Shown here in pieces: positions 1 to 4,172 of a DNA stretch of 5,015 nucleotides. Source of the DNA: Candidatus Zixiibacteriota bacterium. Lineage in GTDB: Bacteria > Zixibacteria > MSB-5A5 > WJJR01. The notes under the pieces were generated by a model, which saw only the letters and a program-made list of their open reading frames with translations, did no database searches and had not been told where the DNA came from. Numbering within the stretch: the stretch's first letter is position 1; the number at the start of each line of letters is the position of its first letter. The translations under genes and the position numbers were made by a program. The stretch spans positions 1 to 5,015 of the forward strand of contig JAGVEK010000357.1 of NCBI GenBank assembly GCA_020058315.1. Direction: 5' to 3'.

Positions 1-2
1 CC

Positions 3-569
3 ATGAGCTGGTGGAGTCCTCCGCTCTTTCCGGGTCACCACAGAATCGTAGCGGGGTGGCGCTGGTATATTGGCCGGCTGGCGAGCGGGCTTTTCGAGTT
101 GCTCGATCTTTTCCCCAGAGTCATCCTGCTATTGTTCGTCTGCACGATTGGTTCTATCACCCTGGGTCGGTTCTGTCTGGCGGTTGGTCTTTTCATCGCC
201 TTGCAAGTTGCCTCGGGCGTGCGCCAGCACGCGAACGAGTTGCGCCGGACTGACACGGTTGCTTCCGCGGAGGAGTTGGGGCTTTCCCCAGTCCGAATTG
301 TCTGGGGGCACATTGTCTGGAACCACCTTCAGGGGTTCGTGCTGTCACAGTATGCTTTCGCGATCGGAGCATTTGTTCTTTGGAACGCCACGCTTGGCTA
401 CTTGGGGTTTGCCGATCCGACGCACAACAGTTGGGGACAGATCATTCATGAAGGAATAAGACACACTGTACCCTGGATGACGTGGTCGGCGTCGATTGTC
501 ACGGTTCTGGTGGTGCTTGGTCTCTTCAGACTAAGTGATGGGATCGAACGGTGGAAGACATCGGAATGA
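3..569 (+). CDS. ABC importer inner-membrane permease, DppC/OppC-like, probably 5'-partial
   Basis: This is the C-terminal part of a permease of the peptide/nickel importer family, which forms half of the membrane channel in the inner membrane. The visible 188 residues contain hydrophobic segments at about 39-70, 111-137 and 163-175. Between the first two lies the cytoplasmic coupling (EAA) loop, about residues 83-105, with the pattern ASAEELGLSPVRIV that contacts the ATPases. The later GYLGFADPTHNSWG stretch and the LSDGIER ending match the usual FLG-x-P-x-WG and LGDGLRD landmarks of DppC. Family members have about 280-300 residues, so roughly 100-125 are missing, and the gene most likely begins before the window. 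The ATG at position 3 is probably internal. Its first 14 residues (two prolines, two histidines) do not look like the helix expected there, so a truncated or disrupted gene is possible. The stop overlaps the next gene's start. The substrate cannot be told from the sequence. Confidence 0.85.
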   Translation: MSWWSPPLFPGHHRIVAGWRWYIGRLASGLFELLDLFPRVILLLFVCTIGSITLGRFCLAVGLFIALQVASGVRQHANELRRTDTVASAEELGLSPVRIVWGHIVWNHLQGFVLSQYAFAIGAFVLWNATLGYLGFADPTHNSWGQIIHEGIRHTVPWMTWSASIVTVLVVLGLFRLSDGIERWKTSE

Positions 570-1669
570 CAACCGCTCCCGGTCCGTGCGAGTCCGGAGT
601 TCCCACCCTCAGGGTCCGCGACCTCTCGGTGTGCTTCGCCGCAGGCCACCGGTGGGTATGGGCGAATCGGGATGTCTCTTTCGATGTCCTGCCGGGAGAG
701 ATCGTGGCTCTGGTGGGTGAATCGGGGAGCGGAAAGACCACTGTCCTTAATGCGATCATCGGACTGCTCCACGGCGAACCGGGGGCGGTGTCTGGTGCGA
801 TTGAGCTTAATGGCCGGTCCATCTGGCCTGATCCACGGCGGTATGTGCGTTCTTTCGACAAGGGTCATCCGGTTGAGATTGTGAAGGACACGATGGGATG
901 GGATGCCGCACACCGGCGGTTGGTGAAGCCTGTCTTGGGGCGGCAGATCGGAATGGTTTTCCAGGAGCCGGTCTATTCGCTCGATCCGCGCATGACCATC
1001 GCCCGTCAGTTTGAGGAGTTACTGCTGCGCCACGCTCCTGAAACGATGCAGAATGGCGCCGGGAAGCTCGTGCACGAGACGCTGGCCATGGTCGAGCTCG
1101 ACTCCGGTGAAATCGCCGGGAAGATGCCGTCGCAACTGTCTGGCGGTGAATGCCAGCGCGTCTCACTGGCCATGGCGGTGATCTTGCGTCCATCGCTTCT
1201 GCTCTGCGACGAACCGACGACGGCAGTCGACGTTGAGGTTCGCGCGCAACTCCACCGGCTGCTCGAGAGGTATGCCCATGAAGAGGGGTGCGGCGTTCTT
1301 CTCGTGTCGCACCACTGGCCCGAGGTGCGCCGCCTGGCCGATCGTGTGGTTGTGATGAACCGGGGTCAGGTGGTTGAATGGATCGGCCGGGACCGGCTGG
1401 CATCAGCCGCTGTCCATGATCTGCATCCGATCACAGGCATCTGGCGGGACGGGGACATGTCGCTGATGGTGGCTGGGGAATCGAGCGGGAACCATCATCC
1501 ACGTACTAATACCGCGTGCTGCCCTCTGGCGGTCACCTGCGGCCCGGCATCGGCCCAACCCCGAGAATTCGCCGTGCGCTGCTCCACGGGCCTGGTGCCC
1601 AAGTTTGAAGTCCGCGACGATCAGAGAACGCGATGCTGGCTGTTCGAGAAGAACCCCCGGGGCGACTGA
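566..1669 (+). CDS. Peptide-type ABC importer ATP-binding protein, OppD/DppD-like, with C-terminal cysteine motif
   Basis: This 367-residue ATPase powers the importer from the cytoplasmic side of the permeases. All nucleotide-binding motifs are present: Walker A GESGSGKTT (51-59), Q-loop FQEP with Gln133, signature LSGGECQ (191-197), Walker B LLLCDEP with Asp215 and Glu216, and the H-loop His249. The C-terminal extension carries the oligopeptide-transporter cysteine pattern at C319, C325, C339 and C357, with an extra C318. In at least one family member these cysteines hold an iron-sulfur cluster (recalled structure of a Thermoanaerobacter DppD). Compared with E. coli DppD, about 26 extra residues lie between Walker A and the Q-loop (about 87-122). 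I chose ATG 566 because it overlaps the permease stop as ATGA, implying translational coupling, and GGTGGAAG lies about 8 nt upstream. An in-frame GTG at 551 would add five residues. Dipeptide, oligopeptide or another small ligand are all possible substrates. Confidence 0.93.
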   Translation: MTTAPGPCESGVPTLRVRDLSVCFAAGHRWVWANRDVSFDVLPGEIVALVGESGSGKTTVLNAIIGLLHGEPGAVSGAIELNGRSIWPDPRRYVRSFDKGHPVEIVKDTMGWDAAHRRLVKPVLGRQIGMVFQEPVYSLDPRMTIARQFEELLLRHAPETMQNGAGKLVHETLAMVELDSGEIAGKMPSQLSGGECQRVSLAMAVILRPSLLLCDEPTTAVDVEVRAQLHRLLERYAHEEGCGVLLVSHHWPEVRRLADRVVVMNRGQVVEWIGRDRLASAAVHDLHPITGIWRDGDMSLMVAGESSGNHHPRTNTACCPLAVTCGPASAQPREFAVRCSTGLVPKFEVRDDQRTRCWLFEKNPRGD

Positions 1670-1672
1670 GGC

Positions 1673-2491
1673 ATGGGAATGGGCACACACCATACAGAGG
1701 GATTGTCCGCCCAGGGGCTTGGCAAATCGTTTCATCTATTTGGGCGATTCTGGCGGCCTGGGCCGGTATCGACGCGATGCATCATTCAGGATCTCGATGT
1801 GCATCTGTCTCAGGGCGAGACAGTGGGGCTGATCGGACGCACCGGAGCGGGCAAGACGACGCTGGCACGAATCATGGGAGGACTCTGCCACCCGGACCAA
1901 GGGAGCGTCTTGCTCGATGGCGAAGATCTTTACCGGCTGGATCCGGGGCGCTGGCGTTTGCGCCGGTCCAAGTTGCGCTATGTTTTCCAGAATCCTGATG
2001 CCGCGCTCCACACGCGCATGTCCGTACGAAAGATTCTCCGCGAGGCTTTAGACCACGCACGTGATGGTTCGCAGGGGAAGACCACGGGGGATCTGGCGGG
2101 CTTGTGTGATATGTTTTTCCTGCGCCCCGAATGGCTGGATCTCTACCCACGACAACTCAGTCTGGGTCAGCGGCGGCGCGTGGCGCTGGCCCGAAGCCTT
2201 GCCAATCGGCCCGTCTACGCGTTACTCGACGAGCCATTCTCAGGACTGGATCTGATGTCCAAGAAGCTCTTGTGGGGCGTTTTCAAGAGCATCCGCAGCA
2301 GTGGCCAGATGGCGATTCTGCTGGTGTCGCACGATGTTGATGCGGTCATGGAATTGTGCGACCGTGTGCTGGTGATGCGCAATGGCCAGTTGGTCGAGGA
2401 TCTTGCTCGCGGTGCCGATGGCTGGACTCCGAAGCACCCGTATACGGAGGCATTATTCGAACTTTCCGGAGCACACGGCGACGGTCACTGA
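1673..2491 (+). CDS. Peptide/nickel-type ABC importer second ATP-binding protein, DppF/NikE-like
   Basis: This is the partner ATPase of the preceding gene (272 residues); the two would form the nucleotide-binding heterodimer of the importer. Visible motifs are Walker A GRTGAGKTT (55-63), Q-loop FQNP with Gln106, signature LSLGQ (162-166), Walker B LLDEP with Asp186 and Glu187, and the H-loop SHD with His220. A short HPYTEALFE motif (255-263) marks the peptide/nickel importer family. Unlike its neighbour it has no cysteine tail, and its length is close to NikE (about 268). The signature has Leu where the first Gly of LSGGQ normally sits, and the usual SLNPR after the Q-loop reads ALHTR. ATG 1673 follows the previous stop by three bases. 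An in-frame ATG at 1679 is as good, because GAGG (1668-1671) would sit 7 nt before it but only 1 nt before 1673. It is the last gene of the operon here. Confidence 0.92.
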   Translation: MGMGTHHTEGLSAQGLGKSFHLFGRFWRPGPVSTRCIIQDLDVHLSQGETVGLIGRTGAGKTTLARIMGGLCHPDQGSVLLDGEDLYRLDPGRWRLRRSKLRYVFQNPDAALHTRMSVRKILREALDHARDGSQGKTTGDLAGLCDMFFLRPEWLDLYPRQLSLGQRRRVALARSLANRPVYALLDEPFSGLDLMSKKLLWGVFKSIRSSGQMAILLVSHDVDAVMELCDRVLVMRNGQLVEDLARGADGWTPKHPYTEALFELSGAHGDGH

Positions 2492-2534
2492 ACCGCGACG
2501 CTCTTCCGGCCCAAACAGGGTTGGTGCCCCCACG

Positions 2535-2572
2535 AAAAATCTCAGTGTCTCTGGCTCCAAACCTGAGACACT
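2535..2572 (-). terminator. Rho-independent terminator after the FHA gene
   Basis: Read on the minus strand, AGTGTCTC (2572-2565) pairs perfectly with GAGACACT (2551-2544). After one mismatch, two further GC pairs close a 7-nt loop. Four bases after the stem comes a run of five T (2539-2535). The stem starts at the base right after the TGA of the FHA gene. On the plus strand the same hairpin lacks a following T-run, so it may only weakly terminate the converging importer operon, whose stop lies about 52 nt before it. No other terminator candidate is seen after 2491. Confidence 0.75.
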
Positions 2573-2938
2573 TCAGCCGTTCAGGTCCGTCGGTGGCTCA
2601 CAGCCGTTGTGCAATCCAACGTCGATTGTCTCTTCATCTTCGAAACGGATGAGAGTGCGGAAGCCTATTTGGATGACATCGCCGCTGCGGAGCCGGGCCG
2701 TTTGCACGATCTGACCATTCACACGCGTGTCGCTCTCGTATTCGCTGACGAGCCGGAATTCCCCGTGGCGATTGACGATGACGAAGTGGGGACTGCGATG
2801 CACCCCGGTGTCGCTATCAGAAATCTCCAGTTCAAACTGGGCGTCACGGCCAACGCGGGCCCGTTCCGTGAAGACAATCTTCTTTCCGGAGTCGGGTCCG
2901 CCAATAACAGTCAGACGACCCTTGCCTTGACTACTCAT
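2573..2938 (-). CDS. Small stand-alone FHA-domain protein with degenerate phosphothreonine site
   Basis: This 121-residue protein is almost entirely one forkhead-associated (FHA) domain, a fold that usually binds phosphothreonine peptides in signalling by Ser/Thr kinases. The pattern runs from LTVIGGPDSGKK (9-20), through VGRD with Gly30-Arg31, to SPHFVIV around His51, then RVNGQIV (72-78), LRSGDVIQIG (83-92) and a last strand ending near residue 100. The C-terminal 20 residues are acidic and polar and look disordered. There is no signal peptide or membrane segment, so it should be cytoplasmic. By my alignment, the Ser of the usual S-x-x-H is Arg48 (a Ser sits one place later), and the Asn of S-x-N-G is Ser69. 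Binding may therefore be weakened or changed. GAGAG lies 6 nt before the ATG. It follows the lipoprotein gene by 86 nt with no terminator in between, so the two are probably co-transcribed. I see no kinase gene in the window. Confidence 0.85.
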   Translation of the reverse strand: MSSQGKGRLTVIGGPDSGKKIVFTERARVGRDAQFELEISDSDTGVHRSPHFVIVNRHGEFRLVSEYESDTRVNGQIVQTARLRSGDVIQIGFRTLIRFEDEETIDVGLHNGCEPPTDLNG

Positions 2939-3024
2939 TGATTGCTCTCATCCGCGCGAGGTTTCTGCCGGATCACGGCCCGAGCACCCCTTCGACGCTT
3001 GTGTCCCCGGCCGGTCTCCCCTGC

Positions 3025-3639
3025 TCATGGCAGATTGGGACTCCCGGGACGAGGCGTGCTGGAAAGAACGCGCAGCTCAACCCGGCGGCTGGCCGGATCT
3101 TCCTGATCACCGCGACCAGCGGCAACGGCCTCGTCCTTGCCGAAGGAGATACGCTCCATCCGGTACAGGGGAATGCCGTGTTTGGTGTTGAGATAGCGAG
3201 CCACTGTCTCGGCGCGCCGCTCGCCGAGCGAGTAGTTGTACTCGGGTGATCCGAGACCGTCGGCAAACCCTCTGATTTCCACTGTCGAAAGCGGATCGCT
3301 GGCCAGCTTCTCGGCAAGTTGATCGATACTTTTCTTGTCGTCGCCCGAAAGATCGTAGCGGTTGCGGTCGAAGTGGAGTGAAGATTTCGCCACCTCGTCG
3401 CGACCGGCCGTGGCGGTTCCGCCCGGAACCGCATGCTCCACCTGAGTTTGAATGTAATCGATCTTGCTTTCGCTTGCGCTGACGGTCTGGTTCAGACGGG
3501 TGAGGCGCGTTTCCTGGTCTGAGATCTTCCGCTCCAGATCGTCAACACGATTCCCTTGCGAGGATCCTGCGCACCCTGCGAGAATTGCCAGTGCCAGACA
3601 GGGCCACAGCGTCTTGTGAATCGCATTGATTCTCAACAT
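3025..3639 (-). CDS. OmpA/Pal-like peptidoglycan-binding outer-membrane lipoprotein
   Basis: This 204-residue protein is predicted to be an outer-membrane lipoprotein that holds the peptidoglycan layer. It has an N-terminal signal with a lipobox LAGC (20-23), so lipidation would be on Cys23; the next residue is Ala, not the Asp that retains lipoproteins in the inner membrane. Residues about 31-70 form a heptad-like, charged region consistent with a short coiled coil. An OmpA C-terminal domain follows (about 86-192). Its GFADGLG...YNYSLGERRA segment aligns without gaps to E. coli OmpA, placing Asp127 and Arg142 on the diaminopimelate-binding Asp271 and Arg286, and RRVEL (185-189) is also typical. 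GAGG (3647-3644) precedes the ATG. It is first in a likely unit with the FHA gene. No tol genes adjoin it, so true Pal identity is not shown; a coiled-coil spacer of this kind also occurs in other OmpA-family lipoproteins. Confidence 0.93.
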   Translation of the reverse strand: MLRINAIHKTLWPCLALAILAGCAGSSQGNRVDDLERKISDQETRLTRLNQTVSASESKIDYIQTQVEHAVPGGTATAGRDEVAKSSLHFDRNRYDLSGDDKKSIDQLAEKLASDPLSTVEIRGFADGLGSPEYNYSLGERRAETVARYLNTKHGIPLYRMERISFGKDEAVAAGRGDQEDPASRRVELRVLSSTPRPGSPNLP

Positions 3640-3664
3640 GATTCCTCACTTGTTGTTGAGCCGA

Positions 3665-3680
3665 CCGCCTCAAGCGGCGG
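3665..3680 (-). repeat. Short GC-rich inverted repeat in the lipoprotein leader
   Basis: CCGCC (3665-3669) and GGCGG (3676-3680) can form a 5-bp GC stem with a 6-nt loop. It lies about 18 nt upstream of the lipoprotein ribosome site. An alternative pairing CCGC/GCGG with a 5-nt loop is equally possible. It may be only GC-rich noise, but it is close enough to influence translation initiation. Confidence 0.3.
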
Positions 3681-3772
3681 CATGAAAGAAACACTTCCAC
3701 GCAGTTGCAGTACCTCCCACCGCGAGCGGATCGGCAATTCACTTCTGTACTCGCGATCTGCTCGTAGAAGGG

Positions 3773-3802
3773 TGTCGCCGCCCTTAAGGGCATTGCGGCA
3801 CA
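3773..3802 (-). promoter_or_regulatory. Predicted 5'-end stem-loop of the lipoprotein transcript
   Basis: On the minus strand, TGTGCCGC (3802-3795) pairs with GCGGC-G-ACA (3781-3773), giving eight base pairs with one bulged G. Inside it is a perfect 12-bp palindrome GCCCTTAAGGGC (3780-3791), which can form its own GCCC-UUAA-GGGC hairpin and overlaps the outer stem by two pairs. If the promoter at 3809-3838 is right, transcription starts near 3802, so the stem would lie at the very 5' end of the mRNA. Such leaders are known to stabilise E. coli ompA mRNA. The palindrome could equally be a protein-binding site. Confidence 0.45.
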
Positions 3803-3808
3803 TCTAAT

Positions 3809-3838
3809 AATTTAGCTGTGTCCAACAGCTCGCGTCAA
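3809..3838 (-). promoter_or_regulatory. Candidate sigma70-type promoter for the lipoprotein/FHA unit
   Basis: On the minus strand a -35 box TTGACG (3838-3833, five of six consensus bases) is followed after 18 bp by TAAATT (3814-3809, four of six). The predicted start is near 3802, leaving a leader of about 160 nt before the lipoprotein ATG. The spacer is filled by an inverted repeat, listed separately. Confidence 0.5.
3814..3830. promoter_or_regulatory. Candidate operator: inverted repeat between -35 and -10
   Basis: AGCTGT (3814-3819) and ACAGCT (3825-3830) form perfect 6-bp arms around a 5-bp centre, 17 bp in total. This size suits a dimeric helix-turn-helix regulator. It lies almost exactly inside the spacer of the predicted minus-strand promoter, touching the -10 box, where bound protein would block or twist the promoter. 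No regulator gene is in the window and I do not recognise the site. Confidence 0.4.
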
Positions 3839-4030
3839 CCGTTTTCGACGCCCCGGGCTGGAGGGGATTGGGGACGGAAAACCACGTGCCCACGTCTGAT
3901 AATCATCCGAATCCCCCGCTCCCGGCGCCGTGGATGGCTCCCCAGCACTGATCAGGCTTCTCGACCCAATCGAGTGTACGACTGGTTCCTTCTTCGGAAA
4001 TTCAGATCTCAGGGATGTTGGGAATATGAC

Positions 4031-4058
4031 TTGACAAGACGGTCTGCCGGATTATCTT
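4031..4058 (+). promoter_or_regulatory. Candidate sigma70-type promoter for the secreted-protein gene
   Basis: A perfect TTGACA (4031-4036) is followed after 16 bp by TATCTT (4053-4058, four of six consensus bases). Transcription would start near 4065, giving a leader of about 108 nt before ATG 4173. A small AGAC-G-GTCT symmetry (4037-4045) lies in the spacer just after the -35 box. Confidence 0.55.
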
Positions 4059-4088
4059 TTTTGTGCAGGTCCGCGTTTTGGAGTCACA

Positions 4089-4139
4089 TGCAGTCAAGGG
4101 CGCTACTCGACCGGTCATGGCGGGTTGTGCCTGACTGTA
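4089..4139 (+). ncRNA. Leader stem-loop upstream of the secreted-protein gene
   Basis: TGCAGTCA (4089-4096) pairs with TGACTGTA (4132-4139), with one G-U pair. After a bulged A4097, G4098-G4099 pair with C4130-C4131, and C4101 can pair with G4129. This is a stem of about ten to eleven pairs enclosing about 27 nt that includes the palindrome GACCGGTC (4109-4116). It sits inside the predicted 5' leader and ends 23 nt before the Shine-Dalgarno. It matches no riboswitch I know; the c-di-GMP class I conserved core is absent. There is no T-run, so it is not a classical terminator. Confidence 0.4.
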
Positions 4140-4162
4140 ACCAGTTGGATCGTTGTGTTCTG

Positions 4163-4167
4163 GGAGG
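4163..4167 (+). promoter_or_regulatory. Strong Shine-Dalgarno that fixes the start of the secreted-protein gene
   Basis: GGAGG lies 5 nt before ATG 4173, within GGGAGGTGGGG. It is the best ribosome site in the window and supports the start at 4173 over any downstream ATG, such as the in-frame codon at residue 40. Confidence 0.75.
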
Positions 4168-4172
4168 TGGGG

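Larger units (their letters stand above)
3640..4172. other. Divergent intergenic region between lipoprotein and secreted-protein genes
   Basis: This 533-bp stretch has no believable gene. Reading frames crossing it are short, arginine-rich and overlap the promoter signals. Its left part holds the leader and promoter of the minus-strand lipoprotein unit (3640-3838). Its right part holds the promoter, leader stem-loop and ribosome site of the plus-strand secreted protein (4031-4172). The middle (3839-4030) contains only weak symmetry: CTCGA/TCGAG arms spaced 5 nt (3960-3974), CACGTG near 3883-3888 and TGAT/ATCA arms at 3897-3905. I could not assign any of these to a regulator. Confidence 0.7.

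Noticed and set aside
551..566. GTG 551 as start of the first ATPase
   Set aside because: In frame but 15 bases earlier; ATG 566 gives the classic ATGA overlap with the permease stop and is better placed after GGTGGAAG.
807..1403. A 198-codon minus-strand frame
   Set aside because: Antisense to the ABC ATPase with all motifs intact; its translation is arginine/alanine/proline-rich shadow sequence.
2609..2941. A 110-codon plus-strand frame with acidic, fairly protein-like composition
   Set aside because: It is antisense to the FHA gene, whose minus-strand reading shows clear FHA motifs, a ribosome site and a following terminator.
2573..3639. OmpA plus FHA as remnants of a type VI secretion locus
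   Set aside because: Both domain types occur there, but no sheath, baseplate, ClpV or membrane-complex genes are seen, and both proteins are small single-domain forms.
3863..3916. Inverted repeat GGGGATT / AATCCCC in the middle of the intergenic region
   Set aside because: The 7-bp arms are 40 nt apart with no T-run and no promoter relation; likely chance in GC-rich DNA.
4065..4172. A known riboswitch in the leader of the secreted-protein gene
   Set aside because: No conserved core of c-di-GMP, TPP, cobalamin or other common classes could be recognised; only a generic stem-loop is visible.
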